A DNA stretch of 64,000 nt from Shinella pollutisoli (GCF_024609765.1 NZ_JANFDG010000016.1:62001-126000), one strand, 5' to 3'; positions 52,391 through 62,148 are shown, counted from the first letter of the stretch. Translations and numbers: made by a program. The notes: generated by a model not told the origin, from the letters alone.

Positions 52391-54175
52391 GTGCCCCGTT
52401 TCTCGACAGCATGTCCCGACTGGGAGCGCCGGATCGTCGCGCGGGAGAGCCTGATCCCGTTCTCGCCGCTCTTTCCGGACGAGGCGACGGCCGCGCTTGA
52501 GGTGTTCAAATCGCTCCAGATCACGGACCTTCCGCAGGTCTATGACCGGAAGATGGGACGCCATCGCCACCCGACCTTCGGCGAATCATGCGAGCCCTAT
52601 GTGTTCGACCTCGTCGCGGCGATCTTCGGGGCATACGATCCGGATTCCGCCCGCCGCATGATCGATGAGGTCTTCCTCCTGATCTCGAAGAAGAACATCA
52701 AATCGACCCTGTCGGCCGGGATCATGCTCACCGCGCTCATCCGCAACTGGCGGCATCATCAGGAACTGATGATTATCGCGCCGACGCAGCAGGTCGCCGG
52801 CAATTCCTTCGTGCCGGCCGCGGCGATGGTCGATGCCGACCCCGAGCTCGACGCGCTGCTGGACGTCAACAAGAACACGAAGGAGATCACTCACCGGCTC
52901 ACAAAGGCCGTGCTGAAGATCATCAGCGCGGACTCGGCCACGGTCGGCGGGAAGAAGGCCGCCTTCGTGCTGGTTGAGGAATTGTGGATGTTCGGCAAGA
53001 GGGCGAATGCAGCGTCGATGCTGCAGGAGGCCACGGGCGGGCTCATCTCCCGCCCGGAGGGGTTCGTCATCTACATCACGACGCAGTCGGACGAGCCGCC
53101 GGCCGGCGTCTTCAAGGAGAAGCTCGACTATTTCCGCGACGTCCGCGACGGCAAGATCGACGATCCGTACAGCCTGCCGGTGCTCTACGAGTGGCCGGAG
53201 GAGATGGTGAAGTCCGAAGCCTATATGGATCCGGAGAACTGGTACATCACCAATCCGAACATGGGGCGGTCGGTCAATCTCGACTGGCTGAAGCGCAAGC
53301 TCGCCAAGGTCTGCGCCGGCGACGACGAGGAAAAGGACACGGTCCAGAGCTTCCTTGCCAAGCATCTGAATGTCGAGATCGGCATGAACCTCCGCAAGAA
53401 CCGGTGGCCTGGCGCCGGGTTCTGGGAGGCGGCGACCGACGCGGACCTGTCCGCGCTGCCGCCTTACGAAGCGCTGGAGGCCGTGATCGAGCGCAGCGAA
53501 GTCATCGTCGTCGGTCTCGACGGTGGCGGCCTCGACGACCTGTTCGGTCTTGCCGTCCTCGGCCGGGAGCCGGCGGAAACGGAAGTCACCGTCGTCGTCA
53601 ACGGCCAGAAGACGACGAAGCTCATGAAACGCTGGATCGCGTGGCATCATGCGTGGTGCCATCGCAGCGTATTGAGGCGACGCCAGAAGATCGCCGACCG
53701 GCTTCTCGATTTCGAGAAGGAGGGAAACCTGACCGTCATCGACGACGCGCTCGAGGACATCGTAGCGATCGTGGAGATCATCCGGCGCGTGAAGGACGAA
53801 GGCCTCCTGGCGGCTGTCGCGGTCGATCCCGCGGGTCTCGGCGAAATGGTCGACGCGCTCGCGGATCCCGAGGTCGACGTGACGACGGAAAACGGCCTCC
53901 TCGTGGGCATCCCCCAGGGATACGCCATGATGAACGCCATCAAGACAGGCGAGCGCAGGCTGTCGAACGGCATGCTTCATCATGCCGGCGGCACCATGAT
54001 GACGTGGTGCGTCTCGAACCTGAAGATCGAACCGACGGCAACCGCGATCCGCGCGACGAAGCAGACGGCGGGAGACGCCAAGATCGACCCCGTAATGGCG
54101 TTGTTCGACGCCATCACGGTCATGACGAAGAACCCTGTGGCGCTGGGCGGCAAGTCGTTCTGGGAAGCCGCATAG
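52391..54175 (+). CDS. terL: terminase large subunit
   Basis: A 594-residue packaging motor/nuclease of HK97 type. ATPase: SKKNIKSTLSAG (Walker A variant) and AAFVLVEELWMF (Walker B). Nuclease: VVGLDGGGLDDLFGLAVLG and later acidic residues (VAVDPAG). GTG start, 3 bp after terS. Confidence 0.92.
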   Translation: MPRFSTACPDWERRIVARESLIPFSPLFPDEATAALEVFKSLQITDLPQVYDRKMGRHRHPTFGESCEPYVFDLVAAIFGAYDPDSARRMIDEVFLLISKKNIKSTLSAGIMLTALIRNWRHHQELMIIAPTQQVAGNSFVPAAAMVDADPELDALLDVNKNTKEITHRLTKAVLKIISADSATVGGKKAAFVLVEELWMFGKRANAASMLQEATGGLISRPEGFVIYITTQSDEPPAGVFKEKLDYFRDVRDGKIDDPYSLPVLYEWPEEMVKSEAYMDPENWYITNPNMGRSVNLDWLKRKLAKVCAGDDEEKDTVQSFLAKHLNVEIGMNLRKNRWPGAGFWEAATDADLSALPPYEALEAVIERSEVIVVGLDGGGLDDLFGLAVLGREPAETEVTVVVNGQKTTKLMKRWIAWHHAWCHRSVLRRRQKIADRLLDFEKEGNLTVIDDALEDIVAIVEIIRRVKDEGLLAAVAVDPAGLGEMVDALADPEVDVTTENGLLVGIPQGYAMMNAIKTGERRLSNGMLHHAGGTMMTWCVSNLKIEPTATAIRATKQTAGDAKIDPVMALFDAITVMTKNPVALGGKSFWEAA

Positions 54176-54186
54176 GAGACTGACCC

Positions 54187-55419
54187 GTGGGCTTCTGGAA
54201 GCGTTTTTTCCGCGACGACACGAAGGTTTCGTCGCTCGACCTGATCCGCGAAATCTACGGCGGCGGCCGCCAGAGTCATGCGGGGAAGGTGGTCAATCTC
54301 GACACGACGCTTGAAGACGACACCGCCTATGCCTGCATGCGCGTCATCGCGGAAGGATGCGCGCAGGTTCCGTGGCATCTCTACCGCGAGAACGCCGGCG
54401 CCAGGCAGGTGGCTTCGACGCACGACCTCGACGACATCCTCTACCGGCGCCCGAACAGATGGCAGACGAGCTTCGAGTTCCGCGAGACGCTCCTGATGCA
54501 TCTCCTCCTCGCCGGAAACGCATACGTCTTCGTGAACCGTGTCGGCAGCCATCGAAAGATCGTCGAGCTCGTCCTGATCGAGCCGCGCCGCGTGACCGTG
54601 AAGAAAAAGAGCGAGGTTGCGCTCGAATACGTGGTCACCGCCGACGATGGAACGCGCAAGGTCTTCGAGCAGGACGCCATCTGGCACATTCGCGGGCCGT
54701 CGTGGAATTCATGGTTGGGTCTCGACGCGGTGAAGATGGCGAGACACGCGATCGGCCTTTCCGCCTCGCTCGAGCAGGGGCAGTCCGAGTTCCAGCGCAA
54801 CGGGGCGAAGACGACCGGCATCGTCTCGGTGAAAGATCGGCTCGACAAGACGCAGTTCGAGCAGCTTTCCGACTGGCTCGGCAAGCACCAGATCGGCCAG
54901 GAGCGCTCGCACCTGCCGATGATCCTCGACCGGGACGGCAAATTCGCCCCCACGGCGATGACGGGCGTGGACCAGCAACTGCTGGAAACGCGCCGGCATC
55001 AGGTCGAGAGCATCTGCCGGCGTTTTCGCGTGATGCCGTTGATGGTCGGCCATCCGGCCGACATGGCTGCGCGGGCGGCCACGGAAACGATCTTCCTTCA
55101 GCACGTCGTGCACACGCTGATGCCCTGGTACCAGCGTCTAGAGCAATCGGCCGACGTCAACCTCCTTTCCGATGAGGAGAGGAGGGCAGGATATTACACG
55201 AAGTTCAACGCCAACGCGCTGATGCGTGGTGCTGCAAAGGACCGCGCGGATTATTACGCCAAGGCGCTCGGCTCCGGAGGGGGCAAAGGCTGGATGACGC
55301 AAAACGACGTCCGCGGACTCGAAGATCTCGACCGCAGTGACGACCCGGAAGCCGACAAGCTCCCCCAACCGACGGCAGCAGCGACAGCGAAGGCTCCAGC
55401 CAGCGAGGATACCCCATGA
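54187..55419 (+). CDS. HK97-family portal protein
   Basis: A 410-residue portal (dodecamer at the DNA-entry vertex). DDTAYACMRVIAEGCAQVPWHLYRE and LLAGNAYVFVNRVG are family blocks. GTG start; stop overlaps the protease start. Confidence 0.9.
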   Translation: MGFWKRFFRDDTKVSSLDLIREIYGGGRQSHAGKVVNLDTTLEDDTAYACMRVIAEGCAQVPWHLYRENAGARQVASTHDLDDILYRRPNRWQTSFEFRETLLMHLLLAGNAYVFVNRVGSHRKIVELVLIEPRRVTVKKKSEVALEYVVTADDGTRKVFEQDAIWHIRGPSWNSWLGLDAVKMARHAIGLSASLEQGQSEFQRNGAKTTGIVSVKDRLDKTQFEQLSDWLGKHQIGQERSHLPMILDRDGKFAPTAMTGVDQQLLETRRHQVESICRRFRVMPLMVGHPADMAARAATETIFLQHVVHTLMPWYQRLEQSADVNLLSDEERRAGYYTKFNANALMRGAAKDRADYYAKALGSGGGKGWMTQNDVRGLEDLDRSDDPEADKLPQPTAAATAKAPASEDTP

Positions 55420-56117
55420 AACGGGATCACTTCATTGCGCCGATCGAGGTGAAATTCGCCGATGATGGCGCGGCGACCGGCACGTTCGAGGGATACGGCG
55501 CCGTGTTCGGAAACGTCGATGCCTATGGTGACGTGATCCAGAAAGGTGCGTTCCGGGATACGCTTCGCGATTGGAAGAAGGTGAAGAAATTCCCGCCGAT
55601 GCTGTCGCAACACGGCGGCTGGATGATGACGGACCAGGACGCTCTGCCCATCGGGAAGTGGGAAGAGATGGAGGAAGACGATGTCGGCCTCAAGGTGAAG
55701 GGCCGCATCATCAACCTCGACACCGAGCGCGGGAAGAACATCTACGGCGCCATGCGCGAGCGGGTACTCGACGGCATGTCCATCGGCTATCGCGCGAAGG
55801 AGTTCACGCTGGGGACCAAGCCCGACGAGCCCCGCCGTCTTCTCAAGAAGGTCGATCTCATCGAGCTGTCGATCGTCACCTTTCCGGCCAATGGCGCCGC
55901 CCGGGTTTCCTCGGTGAAATCCACCGGCGCTCCCCGGACCATACGCGAATTCGAGGAATTCCTGCGGGATGCAGGCGGTTTCTCCCATGCCGCCGCGAAG
56001 GCCATCGCCGCCGGCGGTTTCAAGGCTGCGGATCCTCGGGATGAGGACGAAAGGCCGGTATGGAGCGACGAGGTCTCTCGTCTGCTCAACATCCTCAACT
56101 CTGGAGCAGGATCATGA
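55416..56117 (+). CDS. HK97-family prohead protease
   Basis: A 233-residue U35-type protease. GYGAVFGNVDAYGDVIQKGAF, the His in MLSQHGGWMM and the Ser in LDGMSIGYRAKEF give the catalytic set. It should trim the capsid protein delta domain. Confidence 0.9.
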   Translation: MKRDHFIAPIEVKFADDGAATGTFEGYGAVFGNVDAYGDVIQKGAFRDTLRDWKKVKKFPPMLSQHGGWMMTDQDALPIGKWEEMEEDDVGLKVKGRIINLDTERGKNIYGAMRERVLDGMSIGYRAKEFTLGTKPDEPRRLLKKVDLIELSIVTFPANGAARVSSVKSTGAPRTIREFEEFLRDAGGFSHAAAKAIAAGGFKAADPRDEDERPVWSDEVSRLLNILNSGAGS

Positions 56118-57595
56118 AACGCAATCTCCCCTTCATTGCGCTTGTCGGCGCGGTATTCCTCATCGGCCTCGCGCTCATGCTCGGCGGCACGGCAACGGAC
56201 GCGCTCGCGGCCTCTCATGTGCCCATCCTGGCGGCGCCCGTCTTCGGCGCGGCGGTCGCCGACACGGAAGTCAAGGCGGCCTTCGCCGAAATCGGCAACG
56301 CCTTCGAAGCCTTCAAGCAGACCCTCGAAACGGAGATGAAGACCAAGGTCGGCAAGGACGACCCGCTGGTGACCGAGAAACTCTCGAAGATCGAGAAGAC
56401 GCTCGACACGGCGGTCGAGGCCAAGACCGCCCTTGAAGCCAAGATCGAGGCCGAACGCAAGGAGCGCGAAGACCTGGAAGCGCGTATCAATCGCCTGGGA
56501 ATCCGCGCGAGCGGCGAGGATGCCGCCAAGCGCGAGCTCCACCTGAAGGAGATGAACATCACCTTCGGCGCGGTTGCGGCCGACCAGAAGCGCGCCTTCA
56601 CGCCGCTCGACGAGCAGGGCTACGACGACTACAAGTCCGCCTTCGACACGTTCCTGCGGAAGAACGAGCGGTTGCTCACGCCCGACGAGATCAAGACGCT
56701 TTCGGTCGGATCCGATCCGGACGGCGGCTACTACGTCACGCCCGATGTGACCGGGCGTATCGTCAAGAAGGTCTACGAGACCTCCAATATCCGCCAGATC
56801 GCCTCCTCCCAGACCATCTCCACCGACAAGCTGGAGGGCATGGAGGACCTCGACGAGGCCGGCGCGGCCTATGCCGGAGAGCGCAACACATCGGGCAACG
56901 ACAAGACGCCCGAGGTCGGCAAATGGGAAATCCCCGTCTGGTGGATCGACACCGAGCCGAAGGCGACGCAGCAGCTCCTGGACGATTCGGCCGTCGACAT
57001 CGAGGCGTGGCTGTCCGGCAAGGTCGGCGACAAGTTCGCCCGCTTCGAGAACCGCGAATTCGTCGCAGGGAGTGCCGGCAAGATCCGCGGCTTCATCTCC
57101 TATCCGACGGCGGCCGACAGCGGGTCGGGCGTCGACTGGGGCAAGATCGGCATCCTCAAGACCGGCCAGAACGGCGATTTCCCGGGCTCCAACCCGGCCG
57201 ACAAGCTGCTTGACCTCATCGGTCTTGTGAAGGACGCTTACCTGCCCAACGCACGCTTCGTGACGAAGCGCGAGGTCGTGACCAAGATCCGGAAGTTCAA
57301 GGACGGCACGACCAACGCCTATCTCTGGCAGCCGTCCTTCGTGCTCGGCAACCCGGAAACCATCGCCGGCTACCCCCTGACGCGTGCGGAAGACCTCCCG
57401 GCGCTCTCCGGCAACGGCTTCTCGCTTGCCTTCGGGGATTTCCGGGCTGCCTATCAGATCGTCGACCGCCAGGGTATCCGCGTATTGCGCGACCCCTATA
57501 CCGCGAAGCCCTTCGTCAAGTTCTACACGACGAAGCGCGTCGGCGGCGGCGTGGTGAATTTCGAGGCGATCAAGCTTCTCCAGTTCGCAAACTGA
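56114..57595 (+). CDS. HK97-family major capsid protein
   Basis: A 493-residue capsid subunit. Coiled-coil delta domain at about 50-145, then the HK97 fold (SDPDGGYYVTPDVTGRIVKKVYETSNIRQ..., WEIPVWWIDTEPKATQQLLDDS, GIRVLRDPYTAKPFVKF). Odd feature: the first 33 residues (MKRNLPFIALVGAVFLIGLAL...) read as a signal peptide or membrane helix. GGAG before ATG; ATGA overlap with the protease. Confidence 0.9.
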   Translation: MKRNLPFIALVGAVFLIGLALMLGGTATDALAASHVPILAAPVFGAAVADTEVKAAFAEIGNAFEAFKQTLETEMKTKVGKDDPLVTEKLSKIEKTLDTAVEAKTALEAKIEAERKEREDLEARINRLGIRASGEDAAKRELHLKEMNITFGAVAADQKRAFTPLDEQGYDDYKSAFDTFLRKNERLLTPDEIKTLSVGSDPDGGYYVTPDVTGRIVKKVYETSNIRQIASSQTISTDKLEGMEDLDEAGAAYAGERNTSGNDKTPEVGKWEIPVWWIDTEPKATQQLLDDSAVDIEAWLSGKVGDKFARFENREFVAGSAGKIRGFISYPTAADSGSGVDWGKIGILKTGQNGDFPGSNPADKLLDLIGLVKDAYLPNARFVTKREVVTKIRKFKDGTTNAYLWQPSFVLGNPETIAGYPLTRAEDLPALSGNGFSLAFGDFRAAYQIVDRQGIRVLRDPYTAKPFVKFYTTKRVGGGVVNFEAIKLLQFAN

Positions 57596-57626
57596 CCGTC
57601 AGCGCCGCTACGGCGATTAACGTGGT

Positions 57627-57651
57627 CCGGGCGGCCTCCCGTGCCGCCCGG
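57627..57651 (+). other. GC-rich hairpin after the capsid gene
   Basis: CCGGGCGGC, loop CTCCCGT, GCCGCCCGG: perfect 9-bp stem without a T-run, 32 bp after the stop. May stabilise the capsid mRNA 3' end or slow transcription. Confidence 0.5.
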
Positions 57652-57688
57652 CGCTTCCCTGTACTCACCCGAAGAAGGAACCGATGCC

Positions 57689-58123
57689 ATGCACGGCCTC
57701 ATTGACAATCTTGAATTCCGTGTCGTCGGCGCGCCGGTGGCGAACGCCAGCAGCACGGACAACAACTCGACGCGCATCGATATGGCCGACTACGAATCGG
57801 TCGCATTCCTGACCGTCATCACCGACAGCACCGCTACCGGCGTCGCCGGCCTCAAGATCGAGGAGAACGATGCGGACAGCGATTCCGGCATGGCCGAGAT
57901 CGCCGGGTCATCCCTCACCGCGACGTGCGTCGAAAACGACGATATCAACCAGCTCGCCCTGATCACCGAGGTGTTCAAGCCGGCGAAACGCTTCGTCCAG
58001 GCGGTGCGCACATCGGCGACGGCGAACATCGCCTTCGGATCGGTGATCGCCGTGCTGAAGCCGCGGCGCCGTCCGGCGGTACAGGGGGCGACCATCAAGG
58101 CCTCGGCCTACGTCGCGAACTGA
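57689..58123 (+). CDS. probable head decoration or minor structural protein
   Basis: A 144-residue beta-rich protein (MHGLIDNLEFRVVGAPVANAS...). GAAGAAGGAACCG before the ATG. Location between capsid and connector suggests a virion component; no family identified. Confidence 0.6.
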   Translation: MHGLIDNLEFRVVGAPVANASSTDNNSTRIDMADYESVAFLTVITDSTATGVAGLKIEENDADSDSGMAEIAGSSLTATCVENDDINQLALITEVFKPAKRFVQAVRTSATANIAFGSVIAVLKPRRRPAVQGATIKASAYVAN

Positions 58124-58129
58124 CGCGCG

Positions 58130-58741
58130 ATGCGCTCGATCTTCACCGTAACCACGCCGGCCTCCGAAACGTCACTTCTCACGATAGAGGAGTTACGTGC
58201 CGCCGCCGGCGTGGTCGGAGGATCGCAAGACGCGAACCTCCAGGCGATGGGGCGCGGCCTGTCCGAGGCGATCGCGCGCGACTGCGGAGTGGCCTGGGAC
58301 GGCGTGAACGTGCCGACGCTCCTTTCCGAGACATGCCGGCAGGTCTTCTTCCCGGATCGCGGCACGACCAGGCTCCGCCTCGCGCGGCGCCCCGTTTCCG
58401 GGGTGTCCAGCCTTGCCGTCGACGAGACCATCATCGACGAGGCGGGCTATCGCCTCGATGCAGCAACCGGCGCGATCTGGCCGCGACGCGGGACCTGGTG
58501 CGCAGACGAGATCACCGTCGTCTTCAAGGCCGGCTTTGCAGCAGCGCCGCCGTCCATGAAGCTCGCGGCGAGCAAGCTGATGACCTCCCTCTGGGCGGAA
58601 CGCCAGCGCGACCCGAACCTGAAGAGGGAAGACATTCCCGGCGTGATCGAGCGGGAGTGGTGGGTTTCCGAGAAGGACAATCCGCTCATGTCCCAGGAAA
58701 TCAGGGACCTGATCGCGCCCTACGTGGAGAGATGGCTATGA
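58130..58741 (+). CDS. head-tail connector protein (gp6-like)
   Basis: A 203-residue protein. TSLLTIEELRAAAGV, then a helical N-part and FFPDRGTTRLRLARRPVSGV, EITVVFKAGFAAAPPSMKLAASKLMTSLW are typical of the phage gp6-like connector family. Confidence 0.75.
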   Translation: MRSIFTVTTPASETSLLTIEELRAAAGVVGGSQDANLQAMGRGLSEAIARDCGVAWDGVNVPTLLSETCRQVFFPDRGTTRLRLARRPVSGVSSLAVDETIIDEAGYRLDAATGAIWPRRGTWCADEITVVFKAGFAAAPPSMKLAASKLMTSLWAERQRDPNLKREDIPGVIEREWWVSEKDNPLMSQEIRDLIAPYVERWL

Positions 58742-59169
58742 CCGGCATATACAATCTCGGCGACGCCGCGATCGCCCAGGCGGTCACCGACCTGATAATC
58801 ACCGAGGGCGTATCGACTTCGGGAACCCCGCAGGCGCTGATCGATCGACTGGAGGGCATGTCCGCCGTCTCGCTTCAGGCGAGCCTTGTCTACGGCTCCG
58901 GCGGGACCGCATGCGTCGTCGTCGTGCAGACATCGCTCGACCAGGGACAGTCGTGGATCGATGTCGCCAGGTTCGACTTCGCCCAGGCCAGCGCGAAAAA
59001 GATCGCCAGCGTCTCGGCCATGGTGGCCGCGGCGCCGGCGCCGGTCGCAGCTCTGGGAGCCGAGGGCAAGCTCGACGGCATTCTCGGCGACAGGCTGCGC
59101 GCCAAGGTAACGAGCAGCGGCACCTATGGCGGCAACACGTCGATCAGCGTCAGGGCGGCTGTGCGGTGA
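58738..59169 (+). CDS. small virion-module protein, unknown
   Basis: A 143-residue protein (MTGIYNLGDAAIAQAVTDL...), with a beta-sandwich-like middle SLVYGSGGTACVVVVQTSL. ATGA overlap with the connector; GGAGAG seven bases upstream. Probably a neck or tail-completion component by position. Confidence 0.6.
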   Translation: MTGIYNLGDAAIAQAVTDLIITEGVSTSGTPQALIDRLEGMSAVSLQASLVYGSGGTACVVVVQTSLDQGQSWIDVARFDFAQASAKKIASVSAMVAAAPAPVAALGAEGKLDGILGDRLRAKVTSSGTYGGNTSISVRAAVR

Positions 59170-59519
59170 CGCCTGACCAGGTCAAGGCCAGCTATCGGCG
59201 GCTGATGAACGCGGTCGGGGAGACGATTGCGATCCGGCGCTTTACCGGCGCCGGGCATAACCGGCCGCGTTTCGACGCCAACGTGATGGCGCGCGTCGTG
59301 GACTACGAGCCGCACGAGCTTGCCGGATCGATCACGCAGGGAGACCGCAAGCTGATCGTGCTCGTCGAGGACCTGATCTATGCGCAGGTGCCGCTCGATC
59401 TGCGGAAGGGCGACAAGGTTGTCGTTCGCGGCCGTGAACTCAATGTCGAGGCGGCCGACGACAATACGCGACGGGTGCAGGGCGTGCTGATCGCTTACGA
59501 ACTCCAGGTGCGAGGCTGA
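59166..59519 (+). CDS. probable head-tail joining protein
   Basis: A 117-residue protein. GTG start overlapping the previous stop. VEDLIYAQVPLDLRKGDKVVVRGRELNVEAADDN resembles the beta-barrel of phage head-tail joining proteins (lambda FII/HK97 gp7-like). Confidence 0.6.
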   Translation: MTPDQVKASYRRLMNAVGETIAIRRFTGAGHNRPRFDANVMARVVDYEPHELAGSITQGDRKLIVLVEDLIYAQVPLDLRKGDKVVVRGRELNVEAADDNTRRVQGVLIAYELQVRG

Positions 59520-59520
59520 C

Positions 59521-59787
59521 ATGAAACGCAAGGTAATCGAAAGCTTCCAGTATGCGGCCGATGGCGTGCATCCTCGCCTGATGCGCGCGGGGCGATCGTA
59601 CGAATTCCCCGACGACCATGCGGCCCGCTTTGCGGACGAGGGAAAGCTGCAGCGCCTGCCGAATGAGGCAATCGTGCTCATGGAAAGCGGCAGCGGCGCC
59701 GAGGCTACGCCCGCAATCGAGATCGATGAGCCGGCGGCCGTGGTGCGCATCGTTCCTGCCCGCAAGCCTGTCCGGAAGCGCAGATGA
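59521..59787 (+). CDS. small phage protein, unknown
   Basis: An 88-residue protein (MKRKVIESFQYAADGVHPR...) with a basic C-terminus. Overlaps the next gene by 4 bp. Confidence 0.6.
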   Translation: MKRKVIESFQYAADGVHPRLMRAGRSYEFPDDHAARFADEGKLQRLPNEAIVLMESGSGAEATPAIEIDEPAAVVRIVPARKPVRKRR

Positions 59788-60245
59788 CCACGGTCACGCA
59801 GGCACGGCAGGCGGTTCGCGCGCGGATCGAGGCCGGCAACGTCGCATTCGACGGGGTGCCCGTCCCGCTGCGCTGGCAGAACGAAGACTGCGGGCCGCTC
59901 CCGGACGATCCCGCCCCGTTCGTCTACGTCGAGTTCCTGAACGAGGGATCGTCGATCGTCGCCTACGGCGGAGGCCGGTGCGCGAACACGCATCGCAACC
60001 GCTGCCGCGTGGAGGTCTATGCCTTCGTGCCGAAAGGATGGGGGCTCGACGCGGCCGAGAGCATCGCGGAACAGATCGCCACCCTGCTGCGCTCGCATCG
60101 CGACCAGCATGTCTCCTGCTTCGACGCCACGGTCATCCCCGGAGGCGACGGGGCGATGCTGACGCCGCCCGGGCTCCAGTCCGAGGTCGGGAACTACTTC
60201 TGGGCCGCCTGCGAGGTGTCCCTATTTTTCGATCAGACCGGCTGA
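59784..60245 (+). CDS. probable tail terminator protein
   Basis: A 153-residue alpha/beta protein (TTVTQARQAVRARIEAGNVAFDG, PFVYVEFLNEGSS, RNRCRVEVYAFVPKGWGLDAAESIAEQI). The pattern and its place just before the tail tube fit lambda gpU-like tail terminators. Confidence 0.65.
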   Translation: MTTVTQARQAVRARIEAGNVAFDGVPVPLRWQNEDCGPLPDDPAPFVYVEFLNEGSSIVAYGGGRCANTHRNRCRVEVYAFVPKGWGLDAAESIAEQIATLLRSHRDQHVSCFDATVIPGGDGAMLTPPGLQSEVGNYFWAACEVSLFFDQTG

Positions 60246-60302
60246 CGCCGCGCCCTATCGCGCCCTGGGCAAGCGCTTTCGAACCATCGATGGAGAACCG
60301 CC

Positions 60303-61556
60303 ATGTCGCTCGCCGAAGGCGTCGCCGCACGTATCGCCTACAAGCTTTACACGGACCCCAAGATCACGCCCGGCGTCGAGCCGTCGCCGGCATCCGACCC
60401 CGGCGCGGCGTCTGCGCAGATCCTGCGCCGCGTCTCGTCCAGCCTCACGCTGTCGAAGGACACCTATCAGTCGGGCGAGATCCGTTCCGACCGGCAGATC
60501 GCCGATTTCCGGCACGGCGTGAAGCGCGTGCAGGGCAACGTCTCCGGCGAGCTCTCGCCGCTGACCTACAAGGACTTCTTCGCCGCCGCCTGCCGCGGCA
60601 ACTGGTCGAACGCCGCGGTGACCGCCGACGAGAGCGACTTCACCTCGGCCGCCGCCGACAACGCCACGTCCAAGTTCACGTTCGGCGGCGGCGACCCGGT
60701 CGCCAAGGGGTATCGCGCGGGCATGGTCGTTCGCTTCACCGGCCTGTCGGAGGTCGCGAACAACGGGAAGAACTTCGTCATCCTCAGCTTCGGCGGCGCG
60801 AACAATCGCGAGATGACCGTCTATCCCGCGCCGGTCACGCACACGGCCGACAGCGAATTCGACGTGACGTCGGTCGGGCGCCAGCTGATCGTGCCATCCT
60901 CGGGGCACGTCTCGCGCAAGATGGCGGTCGAAATCTGGAACGAGGACGTCGACGTCGCCCGGCTGTTCACGGAATGCCGCGTGGGCGGTTTCAACGTGCA
61001 GCTTCCGGCGAGCGGTATGTCGACGGTGGATTTCGATTTGATGGGCCGCAACATGGTGCTCTACGAGGACGGCAGTGCGCCGTTCTTCACCGCGGCAACG
61101 ACCGAGACGACGACCGGCCTGCTCGCCGCCGTCAACGGCCTTCTGCGCATCGGCGGCGACACGGTCGCGGTGGTGACCGGCGCCAACATCCAGATGCAGC
61201 TCTCGCCGAGCGGCGAGCCGGTGGTGGGCTCCAACCTGGTCCCGGAAATCTTCCTGGGGCGGGCGAGCGTGACGGGACAGATGACCGCGTTCTTCGACGC
61301 GCCGGACCTGATCGAGGACTTCATCAACGAATCCGAGATCGAGTTCCTGGCTTACCTGACGACGACGAACGACGCCGCCAGCGCTGCAATGACGTTCTAT
61401 CTGCCGCGCATCAAGCTGGGCGGCGCGGACCTCCAGACGCAGGGGGAAGCCGGCCAGTCGATCACCCTCCCGTTCACGGCGCTGAAGCAGGAGGGAAGCA
61501 ACCCCGGCGTCGAGAACACGACGATCCAGATCGTCGACACCCAGGTCTCGGCCTGA
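60303..61556 (+). CDS. phage tail tube protein
   Basis: A 417-residue major tail protein. LRRVSSSLTLSKDTYQSGEIRSDRQIADFRHG and VQGNVSGELSPLTYKDFF are the tail-tube family blocks. ATG with GGAGAACC upstream. Ends with a hairpin 60 bp later. Confidence 0.85.
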   Translation: MSLAEGVAARIAYKLYTDPKITPGVEPSPASDPGAASAQILRRVSSSLTLSKDTYQSGEIRSDRQIADFRHGVKRVQGNVSGELSPLTYKDFFAAACRGNWSNAAVTADESDFTSAAADNATSKFTFGGGDPVAKGYRAGMVVRFTGLSEVANNGKNFVILSFGGANNREMTVYPAPVTHTADSEFDVTSVGRQLIVPSSGHVSRKMAVEIWNEDVDVARLFTECRVGGFNVQLPASGMSTVDFDLMGRNMVLYEDGSAPFFTAATTETTTGLLAAVNGLLRIGGDTVAVVTGANIQMQLSPSGEPVVGSNLVPEIFLGRASVTGQMTAFFDAPDLIEDFINESEIEFLAYLTTTNDAASAAMTFYLPRIKLGGADLQTQGEAGQSITLPFTALKQEGSNPGVENTTIQIVDTQVSA

Positions 61557-61615
61557 CGCCGCCCCATCCGTAACCGACGACGGGCAGCACTCGCCCCTCG
61601 GCGAGGTCACGTGAC

Positions 61616-61645
61616 GCGGCCCGCCCTGTCGGTGGGGCGGGCCGC
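61616..61645 (+). other. GC-rich hairpin after the tail tube gene
   Basis: GCGGCCCGCCC, loop TGTCGGTG, GGGCGGGCCGC: perfect 11-bp stem, no T-run, lying 27 bp before the tail chaperone start. Could reduce read-through to minor tail genes or stabilise the tube mRNA. Confidence 0.5.
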
Positions 61646-61671
61646 AATCTCCACCGACAAGGACAATCATC

Positions 61672-62148
61672 ATGACCAGCAAGTTCGCGGCTCTCGCAGC
61701 CAACGTCTCCGACACCTTCCGCGTCGAGCTGATCGACCCGATCACCGACGACGTCCTGCGCGACAAGGCCGGCAACGCCGCCTATATCGACGTTCTCTCC
61801 GTGGACAGCGAGGCCGGCCGCAAGTTCGATGCCGATGCCCGGCAGCGCGCCTTCCGCTCGGCCCGCAAGAGCCGGACCGGGCATCCCGACATCGACCCCG
61901 ACGAAGAGAACCGCCGGAAGCTGGCGCAGCTGACCCGGGGGTGGCGTCTCGTCGACCCCGTCTCGCGCGAAGGGCTGGACGTCCCCTGCACGCCCGAGAA
62001 CGCGCTCGAGCTCTACTGCGAGGCGGGCATGGCCTGGCTGTTCGACCAGGTCTTTGCGGGCGCGGCGAATGCGGGAAACTTCATGCGGCGGCGCTCGACG
62101 ACTTCCTCGCCTTCGCCGAGGCCGAGCTTCGAAACGCCCACAAGCTGA
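61672..62148 (+). CDS. tail assembly chaperone, short (gpG-like) form
   Basis: A 158-residue protein (MTSKFAALAANVSDTFRVEL...). Placed between tail tube and tape measure, where siphophages encode the G/GT chaperones. A slippery GGGAAAC lies at 62,073-62,079, after which a second frame continues with coding-like sequence. The last 22 residues in the zero frame (MRRRSTTSSPSPRPS...) are low-complexity, as expected for a terminating frame. Confidence 0.75.
   Translation: MTSKFAALAANVSDTFRVELIDPITDDVLRDKAGNAAYIDVLSVDSEAGRKFDADARQRAFRSARKSRTGHPDIDPDEENRRKLAQLTRGWRLVDPVSREGLDVPCTPENALELYCEAGMAWLFDQVFAGAANAGNFMRRRSTTSSPSPRPSFETPTS
62073..62079 (+). promoter_or_regulatory. programmed -1 frameshift site
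   Basis: Read in the zero frame as G GGA AAC, the heptamer GGGAAAC allows both tRNAs to slip back one base. It is one base different from the lambda G-T site (GGGAAAG). Confidence 0.8.
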
